Assembly: GCA_965221485.1 (NCBI GenBank)
Contig: OZ244893.1
Span: 124,001 to 188,000, forward strand
Direction of reading: 5' to 3'
Source of the DNA: JAJEBT01 sp965221485
GTDB taxonomy: Bacteria > Pseudomonadota > Alphaproteobacteria > MPNO01 > UBA830
DNA length: 64,000 nucleotides
In this document: piece by piece, positions 22,101 to 27,126 of the stretch
Position numbering within the stretch: the stretch's first letter is position 1
Layout of the letters: each line of letters begins with the position of its first letter
Translations under genes and position numbers: made by a program
The notes under the pieces: model-generated
What the model was told of the DNA's origin: nothing
The model's database searches: none
What the model saw: the letters and a program-made list of their open reading frames with translations, nothing else

Positions 22101-23603
22101 GCCTCCGGAAGCGGTTTCCAGCCCGAGATCGACCGTGACGCCTGCACCGGAGCCGGCATAGGAGGCGGTATCGATGCCCGCGCCGCCCTTGAGCGTGTCA
22201 CCGCCCGCGCCGCCCTTGAGCGTGTTGGCCTCGGCATCTCCGGTCAGCGTGTCGTCATGGTCGGATCCGATAAGGTTCTGGATATTCTCCAGCGTGTCGC
22301 CTTCGGCGTCGCCACCGGAACCCGAACCTGCCTCGAGATCGACCGTGACACCTGCACCGGAGCCGGCATAGGAGGCGGTATCGATGCCCGCGCCGCCCTT
22401 GAGCGTGTCGTCGCCAGCGCCGCCAGTAAGCGTATCGTCACCTGCGCCGCCCTTGAGCGTGTTGGCCTCGGCATCTCCGGTCAGCGTGTCGTCATGGTCG
22501 GATCCGATAAGGTTCTCGATATTCTCGAGCGTGTCGCCTTCGGCGTCGCCGCCGGAACCCGAACCTGCCTCGAGATCGACCGTGACGCCTGCACCGGAGC
22601 CTGCATAGGAGGCGGTATCGATGCCCGCGCCGCCCTTGAGCGTGTCGCCACCAGCGCCACCTTCGAGTGTATTGGCTCCTGCGTCACCGGTCAGCGTGTC
22701 TATATGGTCGGAGCCGATGAGGTTCTCAATGTTCTCGAGCGTGTCCCCTTCAGCGTCGCCGCCGAAAGCGGTTTCCAGTTCTAGATCGACTGTGACGCCC
22801 GCGCTGGAGCCAGCATAGGAGGCGGTATCGATGCCCGCGCCGCCCTTGAGCGTGTCGCCACCAGCGCCACCTTCGAGTGTGTTGGCATCGGCATCTCCGG
22901 TCAGCGTGTCTATATGGTCGGAGCCGATGAGGTTCTGGATATTTGACAGCGTGTCGCCTTGGGCATCGCCGCCGGAAGCGGTGTTCGCCTGCAGATCGAC
23001 TACAACGCCTGCACCGGAGTCGGCATAGGAGGCGGTGTTGATGCCCGCGCCGCCATCCAAATCATCCGCTCCCGCGCCGCCTGCAAGCGTATCATCACCG
23101 ACGCCGCCATTAAGCGTATCGTCACCCGCGCCGCCGACGAGGCTGTTGTCATTGCTATCCCCCGTCAGCGTGTCTATATGGTCGGAGCCGATGAGGTTCT
23201 CGATATTTGACAGCGTGTCGCCTTGGGCGTCGCCGCCGGAAGCGGTTTTCGCCTGCAGATCGACTACAACGCCTGCACCGGAGTCGGCATAGGATGCGGT
23301 GTCAATACCCGCGCCGCCGTCCAGATCGTCCGCTCCGACTCCGCCCGCAAGCACATCGTCACCCGCACCGCCCTTGAGCGTGTCGACGCCTGCGCCGCCG
23401 ACGAGCGTATCGTCACCCGCGCCGCCTTCAAGCTTATCGTCACCCGCGCCGCCCAGCAGCACATCGTTGCCAGAGCCACCGTCCAGATCGTCCGCACCTG
23501 CGGCACCGATCAGAGTGTCATCCCCGGCGCCGCCTGAAAGCGTGTCGTCGCCCGCGGTTCCTATCAGCAGATCTTTGCCTGGCGTTCCCGTCGATGTTGA
23601 AAT
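7182..23603 (-). CDS. Giant RTX repeat protein (about 5470 residues), type I secretion substrate
   Basis: Nearly the whole product consists of Ca-binding RTX nonapeptides (G-G-x-G-x-D-x-L-x). These alternate with a roughly 50-residue spacer of the form D-T-A-S-Y-x-x-S-x-x-G-V-x-V-D-L, then G-D-A-x-G-D-T-L-x-N-I-E-N and G-S-D-H-D-D-T-L-T-G-D. No enzymatic, Ig-like or lectin domain is seen. The C-terminal about 110 residues are non-repetitive (L-V-N-A-M-A-A-F, then A-A-N-W-Q) and match the end of the 892-residue RTX protein at 29257, so they are the likely secretion signal. The frame has no ATG/GTG/TTG start before residue 48. An ATT at 23603 lies 8 nt after GGGAGG and gives (M)STSTGTPGKDLLIGT, like the sister protein's N-terminus, so I place the start there. 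Likely an extracellular Ca-dependent adhesin, matrix or surface-layer protein. Confidence 0.85.
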   Translation of the reverse strand: MSTSTGTPGKDLLIGTAGDDTLSGGAGDDTLIGAAGADDLDGGSGNDVLLGGAGDDKLEGGAGDDTLVGGAGVDTLKGGAGDDVLAGGVGADDLDGGAGIDTASYADSGAGVVVDLQAKTASGGDAQGDTLSNIENLIGSDHIDTLTGDSNDNSLVGGAGDDTLNGGVGDDTLAGGAGADDLDGGAGINTASYADSGAGVVVDLQANTASGGDAQGDTLSNIQNLIGSDHIDTLTGDADANTLEGGAGGDTLKGGAGIDTASYAGSSAGVTVDLELETAFGGDAEGDTLENIENLIGSDHIDTLTGDAGANTLEGGAGGDTLKGGAGIDTASYAGSGAGVTVDLEAGSGSGGDAEGDTLENIENLIGSDHDDTLTGDAEANTLKGGAGDDTLTGGAGDDTLKGGAGIDTASYAGSGAGVTVDLEAGSGSGGDAEGDTLENIQNLIGSDHDDTLTGDAEANTLKGGAGGDTLKGGAGIDTASYAGSGAGVTVDLGLETASGGDAEGDTLENIENVIGSDHIDTLTGDAGANTLEGGAGGDTLKGGAGIDTASYAGSGAGVTVDLEAGSGSGGDAEGDTLENIENLIGSDHDDTLTGDAEANTLVGGAGDDTLTGGAGDDTLKGGAGIDTASYADSGAGVVVDLQAKTASGGNAEGDTLENIENLIGSDHDDTLTGDSNDNSLIGGAGDDTLVGGAGVDTLKGGAGDDVLAGGVGADDLDGGAGIDTASYADSGAGVVVDLQAKTASGGDAQGDTLSNIENLIGSDHIDTLTGDSNDNSLVGGAGDDTLNGGVGDDTLAGGAGADDLDGGAGINTASYADSGAGVVVDLQANTASGGDAQGDTLSNIQNLIGSDHIDTLTGDADANTLEGGAGGDTLKGGAGDDVLAGNAGADDLDGGADIDTASYAGSTDSVTVDLEAKTASGGDAEGDKLKKIENLIGSDHNDTLTGDDNENRLVGGAGDDTLKGGVGEDYLDGGADTDTASYAGSNEGVEVDLAAETTYGGDAEGDILKNIENITGSDHDDILIGNAEANALSGGAGADELEGDTGDDVLDGGGDDDWLFGDPGNDSLSGGAGNDQLWGDAGDDWLEGGAGADKLDGGDGTDTASYASSGEAVTVNLATRTGSNGDAEGDELSDIEIVIGSDHADILTGDALANTLEGGAGADTLDGGGGIDTASYAKSGAGVRVNLETGPGSGGDAAGDTFSHIENIIGSAYDDTLSGDINANRLEGGAGDDWLEGGAGADKLDGGDGTDTASYASSGEAVTVNLATRTGSNGDAEGDELSYIENVIGSDHADILTGDALANTLEGGAGADTLDGGDGIDTASYAGSTDSVTVDLEAKTASGGDAEGDKLSYIENVIGSDHADILTGDALANTLEGGAGADTLDGGEGIDTTSYASSEVAVTVNLKAGTGSAGDALGDSLSNIEIVIGSAQDDTLTGDDNDNQLVGGDGNDTLRGGGGDDVLKGGDGNDMLRGGDGDDVLEGGAGADDLDGNAGNDTASYTGSAEGVTVNLKAGTGSAGDAQGDKLANIQIVVGSAQDDTLTGDDNDNQLVGGDGNDTLRGGGGDDVLKGGDGNDMLRGGDGDDVLEGGAGADDLDGNAGNDTASYTGSAEGVTVDLMANTASGGDAEGDTLSNIENITGSDHDDTLTGDDSDNTLEGGAGADDLDGGGGSDTASYTGSAEGVTIDIAERTAWGGDAQGDTLSNIENIIGSDHDDMITGDAGANDLDGGDGIDTVSYAGSIAAVRVSLSTGRVSGGAGGDTLSNFENIIGSDHDDTLIGNDADNRLEGGPGGDRLRGGDGNDIASYAGSAEGVTVDLGANTASEGDAEGDTLSNIENITGSDQGDTLTGDENDNRLIGGTGNDTLKGGDGDDVLEGGADADNLDGGDGNDIASYAGSAEGVTVDLGANTASGGDAEGDTLSNIENITGSDHDDTLTGDDKNNRLAGGAGDDVLKGGDGDDVLEGGADADNLDGGDGNDIASYASSAEGVTVDLGANTASGGDAEGDTLSNIENITGSDHDDTLTGDDKNNRLAGGAGDDVLKGGDGDDVLEGGADADNLDGGDGNDIASYASSAEGVTVDLGANTASGGDAEGDTLSNIENITGSDHDDTLTGDDKNNRLAGAAGDDVLKGGDGDDVLKGGADADNLDGGDGNDIASYAGSAEGVTVDLGANTASEGDAEGDTLSNIENITGSDHDDTLTGDDKNNRLAGGAGDDVLKGGDGDDVLEGGADADNLDGGDGNDIASYAGSAEGVTVDLGANTASEGDAEGDTLSNIENITGSDHDDTLTGDDKNNRLAGGAGDDVLKGGDGDDVLEGGADADNLDGGDGNDIASYAGSAEGVTVDLGANTASEGDAEGDTLSNIENITGSDHDDTLTGDDKNNRLAGGAGDDVLKGGDGDDVLEGGADADNLDGGDGNDIASYAGSAEGVMVDLGANTASGGDAEGDTLSNIENITGSDHDDTLTGDENDNRLIGGTGNDTLNGGDGDDVLEGGADADNLDGGDGNDIASYAGSAEGVMVDLGANTASGGDAEGDTLSNIENITGSDHDDTLTGDENDNRLVGGTGNDTLQGGAGNDLLDGGADADNLHGGAGIDTASYAGSEAGVEVDLLNRTASGSDAGGDTLSGIENLVGSDHDDILTGDDSDNSLVGAAGNDTLKGGAGNDLLEGGADPDNLHGGAGIDTASYAGSTEGVRVDLGAKTASGGDAEGDTLDDIENLTGSDHDDTLTGDENDNRLIGGTGNDTLKGGDGDDVLEGGADADNLDGGDGNDIASYAGSAEGVTVDLGANTASGGDAEGDTLSNIENITGSDHDDTLTGDDKNNRLAGGAGDDVLKGGDGDDVLEGGADADNLDGGDGNDIASYASSAEGVTVDLGANTASGGDAEGDTLSNIENITGSDHDDTLTGDDKNNRLAGGAGDDVLKGGDGDDVLEGGADADNLDGGDGNDIASYAGSAEGVTVDLGANTASGGDAEGDTLSNIENITGSDHDDTLTGDDKNNRLAGGAGDDVLKGGDGDDVLEGGADADNLDGGDGNDIASYASSAEGVTVDLGANTASGGDAEGDTLSNIENITGSDHDDTLTGDDKNNRLAGGAGDDVLKGGDGDDVLEGGADADNLDGGDGNDIASYAGSAEGVTVDLGANTASGGDAEGDTLSNIENITGSDHDDTLTGDENDNRLVGGTGNDTLQGGAGNDLLDGGADADNLHGGAGIDTASYAGSEAGVEVDLLNRTASGSDAGGDTLSGIENLVGSDHDDILTGDDSDNSLVGAAGNDTLKGGAGNDLLEGGADPDNLHGGAGIDTASYAGSTEGVRVDLGAKTASGGDAEGDTLDDIENLTGSDHDDTLTGDENDNRLVGGAGNDVLEGGEGSTNHLYGDDGSDTASFARAASGITVNLVTGAATGATLYNIEGAIGSDHDDMLTGDDSANTLRGGAGNDLLRGGWEADVLDGGAGVDTVSYVGSESGVTVDLEATMASGGDAEGDTLSNFENITGSDHGDTLTGDDSANTLKGGGGGDTLKGGDGIDTASYAGSSVGVTVNLGAKTASGGDADGDMLSGFENLMGSDHDDILTGDDSANTLKGGAGDDVLKGGADGDILIGGEGRDTTSYAGAATAVTVDLSMWSGSAGDARGDRLYEIENIAGSDHNDTLTGDDNDNRLVGGAGDDILWGGAGDDVLEGGEGEDNLYGDAGKDTVSYAGSDSRVDINLATGEVSGGHAEGDTLTNIQNITGSEHDDTLTGDSMANTLKGGAGGDTLKGGHGIDTASYAGSNADVTVNLELNTASGGDAEGDTLDDIENLIGSDHDDTLTGGPEANTIEGGTGNDVLAGGAGDDTLDGGAGDDVLTGGDGGDTFKGGAGIDTASYAGSSAGVTVDLEVNTASGGDAVGDTFSNIENISGSDHDDTLTGDGNDNRLVGGAGNDVLKGSDGDDVLVGDAGDDILKGGVGNDVLVGGAGDDALAGDGGADDLEGSDGIDTASYAGSTEGITVDLEAKTASGGDAEGDTLSNIENITGSDHDDTLTGDSSENRLVGGDGNDVLEGGADADYLDGGYGDDTASYASSSAGVDVNLTTHEASRGHAEGDTLWGIENVIGSSHADMLTGNHRANRLVGGAGNDTLQGGDGDDVLQGGAGADHLVGGAGRNTASYASSAMRVIIDLSENTVSGGDAEYDRLEDIVSVIGSDHNDTLIGDEHGNDLYGGPGDDVLEGGAGADYLNGGKGVDTAFYASSEWGVFVNLLTGTGWGWYGDASDVLKNIETVIGSSHADMLIGDGNDNWLYGGAGNDTLEGGAGADVLDGETGIDAASYTGSSEGVTINLGTRAASGGDAEGDQLSNIENVTGSAHDDRLTGDGGDNRLYGGAGNDTLQGDAGADDLDGQDGVDTASYMGSSAGVTINLETWATSGGDAEGDLLSNIENVTGSSHTDTLTGNHLANRLVGGAGNDALQGGGGNDVLQGGLGGDHLDGGAGLDTASYTNSEAGVAIDLTAETASDGYAEGDTLENIENLIGSDHDDTLIGNAQRNNLYGGAGNDVLEGRGGRDYLYGGEGSDTASFARHGSVTVDLATGSAWTVQGHRISAKVYSIENAIGSTYADILKGDGGANRFYGGDGNDVLEGGDGDDVLEGGAGADVLKGGLGSDTTSYSGSAEGVKVDLRAGTVSGGDAESDQLSSIENVVGSSHTDELTGNAGNNILRGGAGNDTLQGGDGDDVLEGGAGNDTLQGGDGDDVLEGDDGADALEGGLGNDTASYTGSAEGVKVDLGAGTVSGGDAEADQLSDIENVVGSSHADVLTGNAGNNILQGGAGNDTLQGGGGDDVLEGGVGADALEGGLGSDTASYSGSAESVRVNLGAGTVSGGDAEADQLSSIENVVGSSHADVLTGNAGDNILKGSTGDDVLTGGAGADDLDGGAGIDTASYASSGSGVVVNLATKTGSASDAAGDKLTNVENLIGSRHGDTLIGDNRDNKLVGHAGADDLDGSAGNDLLAGGAGPDNLDGGAGNDLLAGGAGGDTLKGGVGDDVLKGGAGGDTLKGGAGIDTASYAGSSVGVTINLEAKTASGGDAQGDILDNIQNLIGSDHNDTLTGDSGANTLEGGADGDTLKGGAGIDTASYAGSSAGVTVDLELETASGGDAQGDILVNIENLIGSDQDDTLTGDTGANTLQGGAGSDTLNGGAGSDTASYAGSSAGVTVNLERKTASGGDAEGDTLENIENVTGSAHDDTLTGNARANTLEGGAGNDVLAGGAGGDTLKGGAGDDWLRGGTGGDTLKGGEGIDTASYWGSSAGVTVNLERKTTSGGDAEGDTLENIENILGSSHDDTLTGGDSDNRLYGGAGDDWLRGGAGDDWLFSGTGNDRLEGGSGDDVYLVTHYDSEIRIRNWGESDSNDILHLGTRTASFKRSGNDLVVSRSVIIEGWYSGHDNRLDFEFNDGSRLLASQVSQLVNAMAAFSPTANNETDYAETLYDHLDPQLAANWQTPTTS
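13541..14140 (-). repeat. About 600-bp block, copy 1 (second copy 15389-15988)
   Basis: The stretch encoding two divergent RTX modules recurs at 15389-15988 with an offset of 1848 bp, exactly seven 264-bp units. The copies are virtually identical, so a seven-unit super-repeat was duplicated in frame after the modules had diverged. Confidence 0.85.
15389..15988 (-). repeat. About 600-bp block, copy 2 (first copy 13541-14140)
   Basis: This is the second member of the 1848-bp-offset duplication. It interrupts the otherwise uniform 264-bp array between the units at 15286 and 16078. Confidence 0.85.
20968..21555 (-). repeat. About 590-bp block, copy 1 (second copy 22837-23424)
   Basis: The same sequence occurs 1869 bp further on, at 22837-23424, near the 5' end of the giant gene. 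The offset is 623 codons and does not fit the 264-bp period, so this is a separate in-frame duplication. It was seen by direct comparison of the two stretches. Confidence 0.8.
22837..23424 (-). repeat. About 590-bp block, copy 2 (first copy 20968-21555)
   Basis: The partner of the preceding block. It encodes the N-terminal RTX modules of the giant protein. The copies diverge beyond 23424, where copy 2 continues toward the start of the gene. Confidence 0.8.
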
Positions 23604-23662
23604 AAGTCAATCCTCCCTATCGATCTCTTTTGAAAGTCTATGCGCTCTCCGCATAGACCTTC
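23604..23662 (-). promoter_or_regulatory. 5' leader of the giant RTX gene: ribosome-binding site and 13-bp hairpin
   Basis: On the coding (minus) strand a stem of 13 bp with one G-T pair (arms at 23650-23662 and 23632-23644, loop 23645-23649) is followed by the ribosome-binding site GGGAGG (23617-23612) and, 8 nt later, by ATT at 23603. No T-run follows, so it is not a terminator. It could be a protein-binding palindrome or a translational control hairpin. Confidence 0.6.
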
Positions 23663-23820
23663 AAGATGCCATTACCAACGGGCCGCGTGTTCCAAACTTT
23701 CCCACCCGCGTCACATGGCGACTGGCAGTTCGATCCTGCCAATATACGACCGTATCATTATGCCCGACCTGACGGAAACGGGTGTCCTAATATATTACCT
23801 TTGAGACTCTAAAGGTATCG

Positions 23821-24020
23821 TAGGCTGTCACCTTGGCGAGATACTCGGCTGGGTTTTATCCGCCAAGAGCCTGGTTGGGTCTGAAGGTGTTGAATTCGTC
23901 TGCATAGGCGTTGATACATTGGTTGAATGTGTCTAGGTCGCCGGGATGGTCCCTGACGGCGTGAAACTTGTGGCACCAAGATCCGTTGCTGCGTCCGGCC
24001 TGGTTGTGGAATTCAGGGGA
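23821..24020 (-). pseudogene. Integrase-core transposase remnant (C-terminal piece)
   Basis: The minus strand reads G-S-W-C-H-K-F-H-A-V-R-D-H-P-G-D, then Y-A-D-E-F-N-T-F-R-P-N-Q-A-L-G-G, a TAA stop, and N-P-A-E-Y-L. The YxxxFNxxRPHQALG-xTPAEYL pattern is the end of the retroviral-type integrase domain of IS3/IS481-like transposases. The in-frame stop and missing N-terminal part show it is dead. Confidence 0.7.
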
Positions 24021-24157
24021 TCAAGGATGCCATTCAACTCAATTGCGGTCAGCCGGTTCAGGCTTCAAGTCTCAATTGAGGCTGACATCACAACGTGACG
24101 GTTGTCTCTCTGAAAAATTTCACAAATGTTTTTGAATTTCAAAGAGTTTGACAATGC

Positions 24158-24613
24158 TTGTACCAATTTCCGAACTATACGAACTCCGAACAGCGCGACA
24201 AACCTTCCGTCGATGACAGGAACGCGATACTTATGTGTATCAGCGGATTCCGTGCCCTCAGGGGCATCAGGAGCAGACAACTTTTAGATGTCTTCGGCGT
24301 GTCCCGCGCGACCGTAGATCGCGCCCGGAAACGCTATATTGAGGACCGCGAAACGTCCTTTTTGGCGTCGAGCAGGGATCGGGGAATGTCCCCCCTGACT
24401 CCGGACCGTGCCGACCGGGCTAATCAATGTTTCTGCGAGGAATTGAGGGGACGCGCGCTGGCCACCAGGCGCGGTGTCTCCCCGGCCTCGGTCTGCAACT
24501 GGACCAGCAAGAGTTTGATTGGCCCCTGGAAGGATGTTGTCAAGGTCAGCGATCGGACGGCTCGCGACCAGTGCCTTCGCCCGCCCATAGCGGAACGGTA
24601 CTGGAGTCGATGA
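24158..24613 (+). pseudogene. Helix-turn-helix protein, probably a transposase N-terminal remnant
   Basis: An open frame of 151 codons with a clear helix-turn-helix (L-L-D-V-F-G-V-S-R-A-T-V-D-R-A-R-K-R-Y) and a second, weaker one (R-R-G-V-S-P-A-S-V-C-N-W). This pairing resembles the N-terminus of larger transposases with two DNA-binding helices. No catalytic domain follows; the next 390 bp hold nothing recognisable. A small regulator of the adjacent secretion genes is possible, but the neighbouring transposase fragments favour decay. Confidence 0.35.
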
Positions 24614-25002
24614 ATTCAAGAATTCATCGGGAGAGATCGAAAGATTTAAGACACAAGCAGACCGGTCCAGTTGCGCGGCATTTCAAACGCATCCGATCCT
24701 TTTGGGATGCTTGTCAGCTGAGGGATTTTGGCCAGCGGGGATGTTCAGATGCAAGGCGATCCTCCGCTGGCGGAGCTCACTACATTATCTGTCATCACGG
24801 TGGACAAACGTGCGCTCCTGCTGCCGTGCGGCTGTCCGAGCCAGCCCGGCACCTGTCGGGCAGGATGGATGAGTTGATTGGCGGTCGTTCTGCCGTGTAG
24901 CCTTGGAGCGCCCCGGCGAGCCTTCGTCCGGGGCAAGGCCGTGGTACCGAAAGCTCGGCCGGGCCTTTATCATTCATCCCTGCGCTGGCAAGGACATGTT
25001 GT
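24614..25002. other. Gene-free stretch upstream of the type I exporter operon
   Basis: No recognisable coding sequence. A 7-bp stem, GCCCCGG (24910-24916) with CCGGGGC (24928-24934), lies about 70 bp before the ABC exporter start. A Shine-Dalgarno-like AAGGA sits near 24990. The promoter of the exporter operon is expected here, but no clear -35/-10 pair was identified. Confidence 0.4.
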
Positions 25003-27126
25003 ATGGACGAAACCGTCGGGTCGGATACGGGGATCCAGTGCCTTGCCCTGATGCTGCGGTTTCACGGGATGGTTTCGGATCCGGCACGCCTTGCTCACGA
25101 ACATGCACCGACGGGCGCGATCGACCTTCGCGGTATCGCGCGGGCGGCAAGGCGCATCGGTCTCAAGTCGCGGATTGGCAGCCTGAAGCTGCGCCGGCTT
25201 CCCAGGGCGCCGCTGCCGGTGATCGCGGAAGCCCGGGACGGGGGCTTCTTCATTGTCGGGCGTGCGGACGACGACAAGGTCCTGATCCAGCTGCCGGGGC
25301 AACGACCGGAGACCATCGGGCACGAGGAGCTGTCCCGGATGTGGACCGGCCGGGTTGTGATGCTGGCCCGTCAGGCTTCGCTTGCGGGGGACGGGCGCCG
25401 GTTCGATATCACCTGGTTCATCCCGGCCGTGGTCAAGTACCGCCGCATGTTCGCCGAGGTCCTGCTGGCGTCCCTGTTCCTGCAGCTGTTCGGGCTGATC
25501 ACGCCCCTGTTCTTCCAGGTGATCATCGACAAGGTTCTGGTCCATCGCGGGCTCACGACCCTCGACGTTCTGGTAATCGGCCTGGTGGCCCTGACCGTCT
25601 TCGAGGTCGTTCTGGGCGGCCTGCGGACCTATATCTTTTCTCACACCGCAAGCCGCATTGATGTCGAACTGGGCGCCCGGCTGTTCCGCCACCTGATGGC
25701 TTTGCCGATCGCGTTTTTCGAGGCACGCGCGGTGGGACAGACGGTCGCGCGGGTTCGGGAACTGGAGAACATCCGCAACTTTCTCACCGGATCGGCGCTG
25801 ACAGTTGTCCTCGATCTCATGTTTACGTTTGTGTTCTTCGCGGTCATGTTCCACATCTCGCCGCTGCTGACCTGGGTGGTGCTGGGCTCGCTGCCGTTCC
25901 ACGCGGCGCTGTCCGCGGGGATTACGCCCGGGCTCAGGCGCCGCATCGAGGAGCGGTTTCAGCGCGGAGCCGCCAACCAGGCGTTTCTCGTCGAAGCGAT
26001 CTCCGGGGCGGAGACGCTGAAGGCGATGGCGGTCGAGCCCGAGATGCGCCAGCGCTGGGAGGAACAGCTGGCGGCCTACGTGCGGGCGTCGTTCCGCACG
26101 GTGATGCTGGGCACATTCGGCAGCCAGTCGGTGATGTTGATCGGAAAGGTGGTCACGGCGCTCATCCTGTGGCTGGGAGCGCAGGCCGTGATTGAGGGTG
26201 ACATGACGGTTGGCATGCTGGTCGCGTTCAACATGCTGGCCGCACAGGTCTCGCAACCGATCCTGCGGCTGGCCCAGCTGTGGCAGGACTTCCAGCAATT
26301 CCGGATCTCTCTCACCAAGCTGGGAGATGTGCTCAACACACCGCCGGAGTCGACCCGCGGTGCGAATGCGCCCTCACTGCCAGCGATTGAGGGCGAGATC
26401 CGGATCGAGAACGCCACCTTCCGCTATCGCACCGATGGCCCGGAGGTGCTGCGTGATCTCTCGATGAAGATTGCGCCCGGGGAAATCGTGGGCATCGTCG
26501 GGCGGTCCGGTTCCGGCAAGTCGACGATCGTCAAGCTGATCCAGCGCCTCCATGTTCCGGAACACGGCCGGGTTCTGGTTGACGGGGTGGATCTGGCCCT
26601 TGCCGATCCGGCATGGCTACGCCGCCAGCTCGGCGTGGTGCTGCAGGAGAACGTGTTGTTCAGCCGCTCGGTCCGCGACAACATTGCGCTTGCCGATCCC
26701 GGACTTTCGATGGAACGCATCGAGACCGCAGCCCGCCTCGCCGGGGCGCATGACTTCATCCTGGAACTTCCGGAGGGCTACGACACGGTGCTGGCAGAGC
26801 GGGGTTCCTCCCTGTCGGGCGGTCAACGCCAGCGCATTGCGATCGCCCGTGCCCTGGTCACCAACCCCCGTATCCTGATACTGGACGAGGCGACCAGCGC
26901 GCTTGATTATGAATCCGAGAGCGTGATCCAGGACAACATGCGGGCGATCTGCCGGGACCGGACCGTGCTGATTGTCGCCCACCGGCTGACCGCGGTCCGC
27001 CTTGCAGAACGGATTCTGGTCGTCGACCGGGGACGAATTGTCGAAGAGGGAGGGCATGAGGCATTGATTGCAGGAGACGGGATCTACGCGGCGCTGTACC
27101 GCCATCAGGCGAGTGAGAGCCGTTGA
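25003..27126 (+). CDS. Type I secretion ABC exporter (HlyB/LapB type) with degenerate C39 domain
   Basis: A 707-residue inner-membrane exporter. Residues 1-about 130 form a C39-like domain in which the catalytic Cys of the family's D-C-G motif is Thr9 (D-T-G), so it cannot process a leader and should act as a substrate-docking domain, as in HlyB. Residues about 150-430 are the six-helix ABC transmembrane domain. The ATPase domain has Walker A (G-R-S-G-S-G-K-S, 500-507), the LSGGQ signature (604-608), Walker B with D628-E629 and the switch His in I-V-A-H-R-L. It overlaps the HlyD gene (TTGA). It lies between the two RTX genes, its obvious substrates. Confidence 0.93.
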   Translation: MDETVGSDTGIQCLALMLRFHGMVSDPARLAHEHAPTGAIDLRGIARAARRIGLKSRIGSLKLRRLPRAPLPVIAEARDGGFFIVGRADDDKVLIQLPGQRPETIGHEELSRMWTGRVVMLARQASLAGDGRRFDITWFIPAVVKYRRMFAEVLLASLFLQLFGLITPLFFQVIIDKVLVHRGLTTLDVLVIGLVALTVFEVVLGGLRTYIFSHTASRIDVELGARLFRHLMALPIAFFEARAVGQTVARVRELENIRNFLTGSALTVVLDLMFTFVFFAVMFHISPLLTWVVLGSLPFHAALSAGITPGLRRRIEERFQRGAANQAFLVEAISGAETLKAMAVEPEMRQRWEEQLAAYVRASFRTVMLGTFGSQSVMLIGKVVTALILWLGAQAVIEGDMTVGMLVAFNMLAAQVSQPILRLAQLWQDFQQFRISLTKLGDVLNTPPESTRGANAPSLPAIEGEIRIENATFRYRTDGPEVLRDLSMKIAPGEIVGIVGRSGSGKSTIVKLIQRLHVPEHGRVLVDGVDLALADPAWLRRQLGVVLQENVLFSRSVRDNIALADPGLSMERIETAARLAGAHDFILELPEGYDTVLAERGSSLSGGQRQRIAIARALVTNPRILILDEATSALDYESESVIQDNMRAICRDRTVLIVAHRLTAVRLAERILVVDRGRIVEEGGHEALIAGDGIYAALYRHQASESR

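Noticed and set aside
7182..23603. Regular repeats that could be mistaken for CRISPR or satellite DNA
   Set aside because: All repeats keep one long open frame on the minus strand and encode RTX motifs; there are no unique spacers of constant length and no cas genes.
23580..23610. TTG at 23610 as the start of the giant RTX gene
   Set aside because: It is in a different frame, meets a stop after about 30 codons and is only 1 nt from the ribosome-binding site.
7458..23772. Many open frames antiparallel to the giant RTX gene, rich in Ser, Pro and Ala or Val, Ala and Ile
   Set aside because: They are reverse-strand shadows produced by the biased GGC/GAC codons of RTX repeats and recur with the same 264-bp period.
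24970..26298. 442-codon minus-strand frame opposite the ABC exporter
   Set aside because: Gln/His/Arg-rich product with no domain; the plus strand has clear Walker and signature motifs.
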